From Roseburia sp. 1XD42-69 (GTDB lineage Bacteria > Bacillota > Clostridia > Lachnospirales > Lachnospiraceae), in assembly GCF_003612565.1 (NCBI RefSeq), contig NZ_RAZG01000005.1, positions 84,528-148,527 of the forward strand: DNA of 64,000 nucleotides. The letters are read 5' to 3'. Positions 16,338-24,120 of this stretch are shown here, piece by piece; within the stretch, counting starts at the first letter, position 1; each line of letters opens with the position of its first letter. The position numbers and the translations under genes were made by a program. The notes under the pieces are model-generated. The model was given only the letters and a program-made list of their open reading frames with translations, was not told where the DNA came from and searched no databases.

Positions 16338-18479
16338 TTAATTTACCAAATTTACCTTCACCTCATAGGCATACCCAAGCCCTCTTAAAAATCCTTCCAT
16401 ATCCCCTTTATATTTTTGATACGCCTCCTTGTCCGAAAGCCCAAGCCGGCAGAAACTGTTGGTAAAATCCACTTTCGGCGCATCCTTAAGGCTTTCTCCC
16501 GTCTCCTTTAGCTGGGTGTAAAATTCATCTCCAATGCGCTGGCTTAAAACATCATTTGCATTCTCCTCATTTAAAAAATCTTCCTCCACAGAAGCCTCCA
16601 GACTGATTTTCACCAGGCATGTATGATTTTTCCCCTGGTAAGTTCTTTTTGCAGAGATTCTTTTCACAGTCACCGGGGTCTGGTCTTCCATGCTAAAATA
16701 CAGCTTTTCAATTTTACCCTGGGTAAGATAAGAAAGCATAGCCTCATTTATCCCAATTTCTCCCTTGGGAACTCCCCCCGCCATGGCATAGTAGCCCCGG
16801 ATGACAGGAAGCCCCCCTTCCTCTTTTAACACGGGAATGTATAAAAGCTGTTCCTCATTTGCCTTGTCGTTGATTAAATCCCCAAGAGTTACCGTGTCTT
16901 TCAGTTTGTAATCTTCCCGGCTCTCAATCATTTCCTCTAAATAGGTGCCGACGGGAGTGTCCAGATTTTTATCCAGGGCAAGAATCTTCCCTGCATCTTC
17001 CGCTGTAAAAAGGAGGGTATTTCTGGCTATCAGCGCCCTTTTTTCGCAAATTTGCAAAAATACTTCCAGGGACTCTTCATTTTCTATAAATTCCTCCGAT
17101 AAAACCAGCACCTTCATATGGTTGTAATCCATCTCTTTATTGCTGTCGTTGGCATACTGGGAAATTGCAGTGTAAAAATCCTTATCTTTAATATAAAAGT
17201 CCGTGCCGCTCCCTGCATTTGCATTTTCATCTGCCACTGAGGATAAATCCTGGAATTTGTAGCTGACCCTGCAGCTCTCCTCATCCAAATCCACCCCCAT
17301 AGCCAGGGGAAATTTCCTGTTTTCTAACTCTGTAGTGCTGCATCCTCCAAGGAACATGCACAAAACCATCATAAGACTTACAGTGGTTTTTTTTGTATTT
17401 CCAAAAAAATCTCTAAAATAGGTGAGAAGAGGGATTGCCACAATCACCGGGGTTCCCCAGTACAAAAATATCCACAGCAGTTTTTCCATAAACTCTTTGG
17501 AGCGGTAGCATCCCACAGCGATGCCAAAAAGCAGAACTGCCCCAATGAAAATGCTGACCCCTCTCTTCTTTCCCCCGTATAAACTCGCAATATTTTCAGA
17601 CAAATAAAACATGCTGCTGCTGATTAAGGCAAACACGGTAAAAAACCAGATTCCAACCATGATGGCGTCCTGTCTTTCCAAAAAACCTCCCGGAATCTGC
17701 ACCATGCTCATTAAGGTCACTGCAGGATACTCCTGGCTTATCATAGATCCTAAACCGAAAATACCCTGAAGAATGGCATAGATGACAAACATTACCCCTC
17801 CGCAGAAAAGCACTGCCAACAGGGAGGCGGAGACAACTTTTTCTTTCTCCTTGGCAAATGGCACGATAAAAAGCATAAACCCGCACAGGGAAAAAAGGGA
17901 AAAACTGTAAAGGCACCCTGTATAAAAATTGCCTTCCCCAAGGGCAAAAAGGGGAAACAGCCGTTCTGTCCGAACGTCCCTGGCTGCCAAAAACAACATA
18001 AGAAACAGAGGAACCATCAAAAACCAAAATAAAATTTCATACACCCTGGCCCTCCCCTCAATTCCCTGGGAAATCCCATAACATGCCAGCAGCAGAATTC
18101 CAGCGGTAATCCAGTAAAAAGACTGCTCCTTTAAAAGTTCACTGACAATGAGATGCCCAAAGACATAGGTACTCACCCCTCCCAGGACAAGGTAGTATAC
18201 AATATAAAATATCCCAAAAACCACGCCAAAAAAAGTCCCGAAATTTCTCTTTAAAAACGCCGGATAGGTTTCCCCCTCCCTCATGGATTCAATTACACCT
18301 CCTAAAAGCACTGCAAATACCAGACCCGCAAAAATCCCCACAAGAAGGGCCGCCATCCCGTTTTTTCCGGATGCCTCCCCTAAGAGTGGGGGCAAAAGCA
18401 GGGTGCCCACCCCTAAAATATCGTAAGATAAAAGCCGAAATACCTGTCTTTTGGAAATTTTATTATTTTTTGAAAACAT
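16338..18479 (-). CDS. GerAB-GerAC fusion protein of a spore germinant receptor
   Basis: A 713-residue chain in one frame. Residues 1-355 form a GerAB-type permease of the amino acid/polyamine superfamily (about ten membrane helices, opening with RQVFRLLSYDILGVGTLLLP). Without a stop it continues into SLMMVLCMFLGGC, a lipobox with Cys380, and then a complete GerAC part (STTELENRKFPLAMGVD to the C-terminal KVDFTNSF region). In nearly all spore formers these are separate A/B/C genes. No ribosome-binding site lies before the internal Met370/371. Signal peptidase II could cut the chain at Cys380 to give the usual two subunits, or GerAC may stay tethered to the permease. It starts one base after the gerAA stop. 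Confidence 0.85.
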   Translation of the reverse strand: MFSKNNKISKRQVFRLLSYDILGVGTLLLPPLLGEASGKNGMAALLVGIFAGLVFAVLLGGVIESMREGETYPAFLKRNFGTFFGVVFGIFYIVYYLVLGGVSTYVFGHLIVSELLKEQSFYWITAGILLLACYGISQGIEGRARVYEILFWFLMVPLFLMLFLAARDVRTERLFPLFALGEGNFYTGCLYSFSLFSLCGFMLFIVPFAKEKEKVVSASLLAVLFCGGVMFVIYAILQGIFGLGSMISQEYPAVTLMSMVQIPGGFLERQDAIMVGIWFFTVFALISSSMFYLSENIASLYGGKKRGVSIFIGAVLLFGIAVGCYRSKEFMEKLLWIFLYWGTPVIVAIPLLTYFRDFFGNTKKTTVSLMMVLCMFLGGCSTTELENRKFPLAMGVDLDEESCRVSYKFQDLSSVADENANAGSGTDFYIKDKDFYTAISQYANDSNKEMDYNHMKVLVLSEEFIENEESLEVFLQICEKRALIARNTLLFTAEDAGKILALDKNLDTPVGTYLEEMIESREDYKLKDTVTLGDLINDKANEEQLLYIPVLKEEGGLPVIRGYYAMAGGVPKGEIGINEAMLSYLTQGKIEKLYFSMEDQTPVTVKRISAKRTYQGKNHTCLVKISLEASVEEDFLNEENANDVLSQRIGDEFYTQLKETGESLKDAPKVDFTNSFCRLGLSDKEAYQKYKGDMEGFLRGLGYAYEVKVNLVN

Positions 18480-18480
18480 G

Positions 18481-19953
18481 TCATCCCTTCCTTTTTAACC
18501 GAACTCTCTGATTTCTTTTTGCAAACACAGGCCGCCTGGTAATTTTAAACAGAGGCTGTCTTATGACAAAATCCCTCTGATCTTCATACCCTGTTAAATC
18601 CGCTCCCACAAAAGGCATAAGATAGGGGATGCCAAAACTTTTTAAATGGGACAGATGAATCAGCACCAAAAGCATCCCAAACAGAAATCCATAAAATCCC
18701 AGCCAGGAACACAGAAGGATAAACCCAAATTTTAATACTCGAAATGCGGATGCAAATTCCTCATTTGGAATAGCAAAGGAACACAGGGCAGTAAAGGCCA
18801 CCACAATTACCACAATAGGGCTTACAATATTGGCCTCCACCGCAGCCTGCCCGATAATAAGGCCCCCCACAATCCCTATAGTATTTCCCATGGCCCCCGG
18901 CAGCCGCACCCCCGCCTCCCGCAATAGCTCAAATGCAATTTCCATCAACAGCACCTCCACCATTGCGGGAAAGGGCACGCCCTGCCTGGCTGCTGCAAAA
19001 GATAAAAGCAGGGGAGTTGGAAGTATCTGGGTGTGGAAATTTGTCACCGCCAGGTAAATTCCGGGAAATGTCAGGGCAAAAAAGGAGGCCAGGAAGCGAA
19101 GTATCCGCCCGAAAGAAGCGATTTCCCAACGGTTGTAATAATCGTCGCTTGTCTGGATAAAGGAATTGTAATCCGTGGGGAGAATCAGCCCCACAGGGGA
19201 GTTGTCGGAAAATACCACAATCCTTCCCTCCAATATGGCCATTGCCGCCCGGTCGGGCCGCTGGGTGGTCTGGAACTGTGGAAAGGGAGAGTACCACTTT
19301 TCCTCAGAAAGCTGTTCTATAATGCCGCTGTCCATCACGCCGTCAATCTCATAACGGCTCAGCCTTTTTTCCACCTCCCCGATAAGTTTGGGGTATACCA
19401 AATCCTCCATATACACAATGTCCACATTTGTGTTGCTTCTTGTGCCAAGCCTTACTTCCCGCACCTTAAGCTTTGGGGTGCGGAGCCTTTTGCGGATCAG
19501 GGCCGTATTAATTTTTATAGAATCCGCAAATCCTTCGTTGGAGCCCCGGATGACTTTTTCCGACTGAGGTTCCTGCACTCCCATCCCCGGATATCCCTTG
19601 TCGGGAATTTTCATGGCTTTTTCAAATCCATCCACTAAAATCAGCACGTCCCCGGCAAACATGCCTCCCAAAGCATCCTCTATAGTGTCAAAATAGGTGA
19701 TATCCGTAATCCCCAGGACATTTTTAGAGAGGCTCTCATAGACCTCCTCTTTGGTCATCTCATTTAACTGTTTTACCAGCCTGCCAAACACGGATTTGCT
19801 GAACATCAGGCTGCCCCCGGTAATTTCTACATAGGTGATAAAGCATTCAATATCCCTGCCGATGCCAATCTGTATGGGAATCTTTTTAATATCCGCAGAA
19901 TCCCCCAAAAGGGCCAGCAGATCTTTTTTATTTTCCGCCAAACTTTTTGTCAT
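18481..19953 (-). CDS. gerAA: Spore germination protein GerAA
   Basis: Subunit A of a nutrient germinant receptor in the spore inner membrane. About 490 residues: a soluble N-terminal part with IECFITYVEI..LVDGFEKAMKIPDKGYPGMG, and the RGSNEGFADSIKINTALIRKRL box that defines GerAA/SpoVAF proteins; then five or so membrane helices from about residue 280, with RLPGAMGNTIGIVGGLIIG as the conserved loop. The ATG at 19953 has GGAGG seven bases ahead; an upstream ATG at 19977 is discarded because it lies in a terminator-like hairpin. A sigma-G-type promoter is directly upstream. Confidence 0.92.
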   Translation of the reverse strand: MTKSLAENKKDLLALLGDSADIKKIPIQIGIGRDIECFITYVEITGGSLMFSKSVFGRLVKQLNEMTKEEVYESLSKNVLGITDITYFDTIEDALGGMFAGDVLILVDGFEKAMKIPDKGYPGMGVQEPQSEKVIRGSNEGFADSIKINTALIRKRLRTPKLKVREVRLGTRSNTNVDIVYMEDLVYPKLIGEVEKRLSRYEIDGVMDSGIIEQLSEEKWYSPFPQFQTTQRPDRAAMAILEGRIVVFSDNSPVGLILPTDYNSFIQTSDDYYNRWEIASFGRILRFLASFFALTFPGIYLAVTNFHTQILPTPLLLSFAAARQGVPFPAMVEVLLMEIAFELLREAGVRLPGAMGNTIGIVGGLIIGQAAVEANIVSPIVVIVVAFTALCSFAIPNEEFASAFRVLKFGFILLCSWLGFYGFLFGMLLVLIHLSHLKSFGIPYLMPFVGADLTGYEDQRDFVIRQPLFKITRRPVFAKRNQRVRLKRKG

Positions 19954-19981
19954 ATTTTTACCTCCAAAAGGAATCAAAAAA

Positions 19982-20001
19982 AGAGTAGAACACTCTACTC
20001 T
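19982..20001. terminator. Perfect hairpin between GntR gene and gerAA
   Basis: AGAGTAGA and TCTACTCT form an eight-base-pair stem with an ACAC loop, extended by A-tract on one side and T-tract on the other (19976-20006), so it can terminate in both directions. It should stop transcripts of the GntR gene. Transcripts from the sigma-G-like promoter would begin within its first arm, giving gerAA mRNA a 5'-terminal hairpin rather than termination (inference). Confidence 0.7.
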
Positions 20002-20005
20002 TTTT

Positions 20006-20035
20006 TAGTATGAAACAATTTCCAGATTTTATTCC
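20006..20035 (-). promoter_or_regulatory. Sigma-G-like promoter of the ger operon
   Basis: On the minus strand GGAATA (20035-20030) and CATACTA (20012-20006) are separated by 17 bases. Known sigma-G promoters read about GNATA(A/T) and CATACTA with 17-18 bases between. Location just ahead of gerAA fits forespore expression of germinant receptors. The -35 box overlaps the stop codon of the GntR gene. Confidence 0.65.
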
Positions 20036-20700
20036 TGTTCCCGGATAATGGCTTTCACCGCATTTGCCTGATTCTTAAGGTGCTTTTCCGTCATTTCCGT
20101 CACAAAATTTTTATCCCTGTTTTTAAGCCCCGCAAAAATTTTCCTGTGCTCCTCAATAAGGTTGGGATAGTTCTCTTCCTCCTTCAAATATTCCACCCGG
20201 TAACGGTAAATCTGCTCTCTGATATTATTCAAAAGATTTACAAGCCTGGGGTTGTCCGCCGCCTCATAAATTTTATCGTGGAAATCAATATCTGACTGGG
20301 CAATCTGTTTTAAATCCCCGGTTTTTACCGCCCGCTCAAACTCCTCCACCGCTTCTTCCAGCTTTAAAACCTGCTGTTCCGTTACTTTCTCACAGGCTAA
20401 CTGCACTGCAAGAATTTCAAGCGCCTCCCGAATCTGCAGCACGTCCTCCATATTTTTTTCCGTCATTTTTGCAACTTCCGCTCCCCTCCTGGGAATGGTC
20501 ACAGCAAGGCCCTCCTGTTGCAGCATACGGATAGCCTCCCGGATAGGTGTCCGGCTCACCCCAAGTTTTGACGCTAACTGCAGCTCCATCAGCCGTTCTC
20601 CCGGTTTTAACTCCCCTTTTAAAATTGCCTCCCTTAAGGTGTTAAAAACCACATCCCTTAAAGGCAGATATGCGTTTGCATTTAACTCTAACTCTCCCAT
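20029..20700 (-). CDS. GntR family regulator, FadR/FCD type
   Basis: N-terminal winged helix (LRDVVFNTLREAILKGELKPGERL, LGVSRTPIREAIRMLQQEGL) followed by an all-helical FCD domain (about 95-215) with the metal-binding Asp/His residues in SDIDFHDKIYEAADNPRL. Such regulators respond to organic acids or sugar acids. It starts 31 bases before the end of ispE, in the same direction, so the two may be co-transcribed, and it ends in a strong terminator. Target genes cannot be read from the window. Confidence 0.9.
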   Translation of the reverse strand: MGELELNANAYLPLRDVVFNTLREAILKGELKPGERLMELQLASKLGVSRTPIREAIRMLQQEGLAVTIPRRGAEVAKMTEKNMEDVLQIREALEILAVQLACEKVTEQQVLKLEEAVEEFERAVKTGDLKQIAQSDIDFHDKIYEAADNPRLVNLLNNIREQIYRYRVEYLKEEENYPNLIEEHRKIFAGLKNRDKNFVTEMTEKHLKNQANAVKAIIREQE

Positions 20701-20731
20701 TCAAACCTCCTATGAAAATTGGCTATAGGTT

Positions 20732-21598
20732 TCATGATTTCCGGTTGTTATAAATACTTGTAAGATATACCTGTTTGGCAAGGCCCGAAGCCTGCATTGC
20801 CTCATAAGCCTTTTCGGCAGTCTCCTCTTTTTCAAAAAGCCCAAATACCGTGGGGCCGCTGCCGCTCATCATGGCGTTTATGGCCCCGTGTTCCTTCATA
20901 TGCTCTTTTATCTCCTGAATCACCGGATATTCCCGGATCGTGACAGTCTCCAAAAGATTTCCCATATGTTTTGCCAAAGCATGCAAATTTTTCCCGTGGA
21001 TGGCCCGAAGCTGTGCATCGATATTGGGGTGTATGGTATGCTCGTCAAGTTTTAAATTTTCATATACAAATTTTGTGGACACGCTGATTCCTGGTTTTGC
21101 GATAAGCACCGGACATTTTGGGACAGGGGGAAGGCTTTTTAATTTCTCCCCGATTCCCTCCGCCAGGGCAGTCCCCCGCATCAGGCAGTAGGGCACATCC
21201 GCCCCGATTTTTACCCCAAGCTCCATAAGTTTCTGCCTTTTTGCCCGGATATGGAACAGTTCATTCATGCCATACATCACTGCCGCCGCATCTGTGCTTC
21301 CCCCTGCCAGACCCGCAGCCACAGGAATATGTTTATTCAGCACAACATGGACGCCCCCGTCTAATTCATAAAAGTCCTGCATAAGCTTTGCGGCTTTGTA
21401 CACAAGATTATTTTCATTTACCGGTAAAAAATCAAGATTTGTCTCAATGGTGATTCCCTGCTCCCTGGTTTTTGTAATCTGAAGCAGGTCATAGAGATGG
21501 ATAGTCTGCATAATCATGCGGATTTCATGATAGCCGTCCTCCCGTCTCCGAAGCACATCCAATCCCAGATTCACTTTGGCCAATGCCTTAACTTTCAT
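20732..21598 (-). CDS. ispE: 4-diphosphocytidyl-2-C-methyl-D-erythritol kinase (IspE)
   Basis: GHMP kinase of the MEP isoprenoid pathway that phosphorylates CDP-methylerythritol at the 2-hydroxyl. KALAKVNLGLDVLRRREDGYHE has the catalytic Lys and substrate residues, PVAAGLAGGSTDAAA is the ATP-binding glycine loop with catalytic Asp, and MMSGSGPTVFGLF is the third GHMP motif. The ATG at 21598 is chosen, with AGGA eight bases upstream, giving 288 residues, the usual size; 29 extra upstream codons look unrelated. Confidence 0.95.
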   Translation of the reverse strand: MKVKALAKVNLGLDVLRRREDGYHEIRMIMQTIHLYDLLQITKTREQGITIETNLDFLPVNENNLVYKAAKLMQDFYELDGGVHVVLNKHIPVAAGLAGGSTDAAAVMYGMNELFHIRAKRQKLMELGVKIGADVPYCLMRGTALAEGIGEKLKSLPPVPKCPVLIAKPGISVSTKFVYENLKLDEHTIHPNIDAQLRAIHGKNLHALAKHMGNLLETVTIREYPVIQEIKEHMKEHGAINAMMSGSGPTVFGLFEKEETAEKAYEAMQASGLAKQVYLTSIYNNRKS

Positions 21599-21734
21599 TG
21601 TCTCTTTCCTGCCGTCCATGACACTCATCCTTTTCCAAAACAATTTACACTCATTCTGTATTCTGTATACAAAATATTCTATCATTTTTTTGAAAAAAGG
21701 TCAAATCCACTTTATTTTTCCTTTTTTCTGCCGA

Positions 21735-21740
21735 TATAAT
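21735..21740 (+). promoter_or_regulatory. -10 element for the abundant small protein gene
   Basis: A perfect TATAAT 57 bases before the start codon at 21797. The -35 is unclear (TTATTT at the 17-base distance), but T-rich DNA upstream could help polymerase binding. The gene ends in an ideal terminator, so it is a single-gene transcript. Confidence 0.5.
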
Positions 21741-21796
21741 ACATATAGGAAAACCAAAAAATGGATTTTGAATATTATGTCAAGGAGGATGATATT

Positions 21797-22423
21797 ATGA
21801 GTATTGGAGCTATTAACAACAATGTTTCCACCACTTCTGCTGCAAACACAAGCCCGGCTGTTTCCGAAAAAGCTGCTGAGAAAGCTGCAGAAACCACTGC
21901 AAAAGATTCCGCAAAAGATTCCGGTGTTGTTTACGAAAAAGGTTCTTCCACTGTGAATACAAGCTATGTAAAACAGAATCAGGCTTTAATCGATAAGTTA
22001 AAAGCTGACGCTGATGCAAGAGTTTCCCAGTTAAGGGGCATCGTTGAGAAGATGATGACAAAACAGGGCGCTGCAATCGGCCAGGCTGACGATATGTGGA
22101 AATTCTTAGCCAGCGGCAAATACACCGTAAGTGCAGAAGTGAAAGCACAGGCTCAGAAAGATATCGCTGAGGACGGTTACTGGGGCGTAGCTCAGACTTC
22201 CGACCGTATTTTAGACTTTGCAAAAGCATTAAGCGGAAATGACCCTGAAAAGGCAGATGAGCTTTTAGAGGCTTTCAAAAAAGGCTTTAAACAGGCTACC
22301 GGCGCTTGGGGAAAAGACCTTCCGGACATCTCAAAACGCACATATGATGCAGTTGTTGAGAAATTTAATAATTGGAAAAACGAAGCGGAAGACAAATCTT
22401 CCACATCTGTTGAGACAGAATAA
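21797..22423 (+). CDS. Uncharacterised soluble protein, probably highly expressed
   Basis: A 208-residue protein from ATG 21797 with AAGGAGG seven to eight bases upstream. The first 50 residues are low in complexity (Ala, Ser, Thr, Lys: AAEKAAETTAKDSAKDSG), followed by helices containing NQALIDKLKADADARVSQLRG, GYWGVAQTSDRILDFAKALSG and FKKGFKQATGAWGKDLPDIS. No signal peptide, membrane helix or catalytic motif is seen. The DNA has few rare codons (frequent GCT, AAA, TTA, GAA), a perfect -10 and a textbook terminator, unlike its neighbours. It is one of few plus-strand genes. I do not recognise the family; a cytoplasmic or spore-associated structural role is possible. Confidence 0.85.
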   Translation: MSIGAINNNVSTTSAANTSPAVSEKAAEKAAETTAKDSAKDSGVVYEKGSSTVNTSYVKQNQALIDKLKADADARVSQLRGIVEKMMTKQGAAIGQADDMWKFLASGKYTVSAEVKAQAQKDIAEDGYWGVAQTSDRILDFAKALSGNDPEKADELLEAFKKGFKQATGAWGKDLPDISKRTYDAVVEKFNNWKNEAEDKSSTSVETE

Positions 22424-22436
22424 TTGAAAAAAGTCA

Positions 22437-22463
22437 CCCCGCCGTCAGGCGGGGTTTTCTTTT
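22437..22463 (+). terminator. Rho-independent terminator
   Basis: CCCCGCC-GTCA-GGCGGGG, a seven-base GC-only stem, followed at once by TTTTCTTTT. It ends the transcript of the 208-residue protein gene. The convergent clpX gene ends immediately after it, so the reverse orientation (AAAGAAAA before the stem) may also help stop clpX transcripts. Confidence 0.9.
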
Positions 22464-22466
22464 ACA

Positions 22467-23957
22467 TCAGCACTTAAAATTTTCCGTCACTCTCTGAGCT
22501 GCCACGGCCACCTTATCCTCAATGGACATACAGCCCCGCATAATAATCTGGGGGCCTCCGGTGCCCTCCACATACTCCTTGGTGATAACCACCATGCCGA
22601 TATTGTCATCCTTTGGAATCTCAAACATAATATCCAGCATAAATTCCTCTATAATCGCCCGCAGGGCCCTTGCCCCCACTTTTTTCTCCTTTGCCTTTGC
22701 AGCAATAGACTTTAGGGCGTCATCCCCGAATTCCAGTTTCACCTCATCTAAGGCCAAAAGCTTCTGGTACTGCTTTACGATGGCATTTCTGGGCTCTGAC
22801 AAAATTTTTACCAGCATCTCTTCCGTTAATGCTTCTAATGAGAAGAGAATGGGCAGACGGCCTAAAAATTCCGGTATCATGCCGTATTTGCGCACGTCCT
22901 CCACGGTCACTTTGGTGAGAAGGTTTTCCTCTTTATCATATTTGTCCTTTAAATCCGCCTTAAATCCAATGGACGCCGCTTTATTCAAACGCTCTTTGAT
23001 TATGTCCTCCAAATCGGGAAATGCCCCGCCACAGATAAAGAGAATATTTTTGGTATTCACCGTCACCATGGGAACCATGGCATTTTTGCTGCTGGCTCCT
23101 ACGGGAACCTCCACTTCCGCTCCCTCTAAGAGCTTTAACATTCCCTGCTGTACGGATTCCCCGCTCACATCCCTCTGGTTTGCATTGCGCTTCTTGGCAA
23201 TTTTGTCTATCTCATCGATAAAGATAATCCCCTGCTCCGCACGCTCCACATCATTGTCCGCAGCGGCAAGGAGTTTGCTTACCACGCTCTCAATGTCATC
23301 CCCGATATACCCGGCTTCCGTCAGGGAAGTGGCATCGGTGATTGCCAAAGGCACATCCAAAAGCCTGGCAAGGGTTTTTACCATGTAGGTCTTGCCGGAG
23401 CCGGTGGGCCCGATCATAAGCATATTGGACTTTTCTATTTCCACATCATTCTCCGCAATGGTGGCAACCCTTTTGTAATGGTTGTAAACTGCCACGGACA
23501 TCACCTTTTTTGCATGCTCCTGCCCTACCACATAATCGTCTAATTTCGCCTTTATCTTGTGGGGCGCAGGGATATCCTGGATATCAAGGATTGGCTTTGC
23601 CTTGGCGTCCTTTTTTTTCTTCTTCACTTTCTGGCTGCCCTGCATCATGCCCATCCCCTGGAGGTCTGAAAGATTTATCATGCTGATATTGGGGAACTTT
23701 CCTCCCATTCCCCCAAGCATATCATCCATGGGAAATCCTGAATGGTTCATGGTGTCAAATGTTTTTTGCATACAGTCCTGGCAGATATAAATATTTTGAG
23801 GAATCTTAATCATCTTCCCCGCCACGCTCTCCGGCCTGCGGCACATATAACAAATCTGTTCATATTCTTCCGAATTTTCTTTTTTATCCTTTTTCTCCTC
23901 AGAAGGGGCCGCTTTCTCTTCTGTGGGCTCTACTTCGTAAAAATCCTGGTCTGACAT
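22467..23957 (-). CDS. clpX: ClpX-type AAA+ unfoldase with zinc finger and Met-rich linker
   Basis: A 496-residue ClpX: acidic N-terminus, C4 zinc finger (Cys36, Cys39, Cys59, Cys62), AAA+ domain with Walker A GPTGSGKT (183-190), pore loop GYIG (216-219), Walker B IIFIDEID (about 244-251), IGF (330-332) for docking to ClpP, and a normal C-terminal small domain. It should deliver substrates to ClpP. It is about 75 residues longer than usual ClpX; the extra length is the acidic Lys/Glu leader and a Met/Gly-rich linker (about 70-120) ending in five consecutive lysines. It stands alone, away from clpP and tig, so it may be a second, specialised ClpX. Confidence 0.88.
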   Translation of the reverse strand: MSDQDFYEVEPTEEKAAPSEEKKDKKENSEEYEQICYMCRRPESVAGKMIKIPQNIYICQDCMQKTFDTMNHSGFPMDDMLGGMGGKFPNISMINLSDLQGMGMMQGSQKVKKKKKDAKAKPILDIQDIPAPHKIKAKLDDYVVGQEHAKKVMSVAVYNHYKRVATIAENDVEIEKSNMLMIGPTGSGKTYMVKTLARLLDVPLAITDATSLTEAGYIGDDIESVVSKLLAAADNDVERAEQGIIFIDEIDKIAKKRNANQRDVSGESVQQGMLKLLEGAEVEVPVGASSKNAMVPMVTVNTKNILFICGGAFPDLEDIIKERLNKAASIGFKADLKDKYDKEENLLTKVTVEDVRKYGMIPEFLGRLPILFSLEALTEEMLVKILSEPRNAIVKQYQKLLALDEVKLEFGDDALKSIAAKAKEKKVGARALRAIIEEFMLDIMFEIPKDDNIGMVVITKEYVEGTGGPQIIMRGCMSIEDKVAVAAQRVTENFKC

Positions 23958-24078
23958 AATATCCTCCCTCTATACTTAAGGTTTCCATACGTTTAATCTT
24001 TTTTACAATTCCCAGTATAAAACAGGAAAAGGCAAAACACAATGAAAAACAGAATTTTTCATACTTCTTTTAGAAATA

Positions 24079-24111
24079 GGAAAAAGCCAGCATAATTTAC
24101 TGACTTTTTCC
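24079..24111 (-). terminator. Terminator after ilvE
   Basis: GGAAAAAG-CCAG and CTG-A-CTTTTTCC form an imperfect stem of about 11 pairs starting ten bases after the ilvE stop codon. The run of T within the second arm serves as the U-tract on the minus strand. Confidence 0.6.
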
Positions 24112-24120
24112 GTTTGTTTC

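Noticed and set aside
18479..18480. Stop codon that would separate GerAB from GerAC
   Set aside because: I looked for a stop or an internal RBS near codons 355-371 of the fused gene and saw none, so the fusion was retained.
22522..23388. Plus-strand frame of 288 codons inside clpX
   Set aside because: Long only because of codon bias on the opposite strand; it is Ser/Ile-rich with no domain, and clpX is unmistakable.
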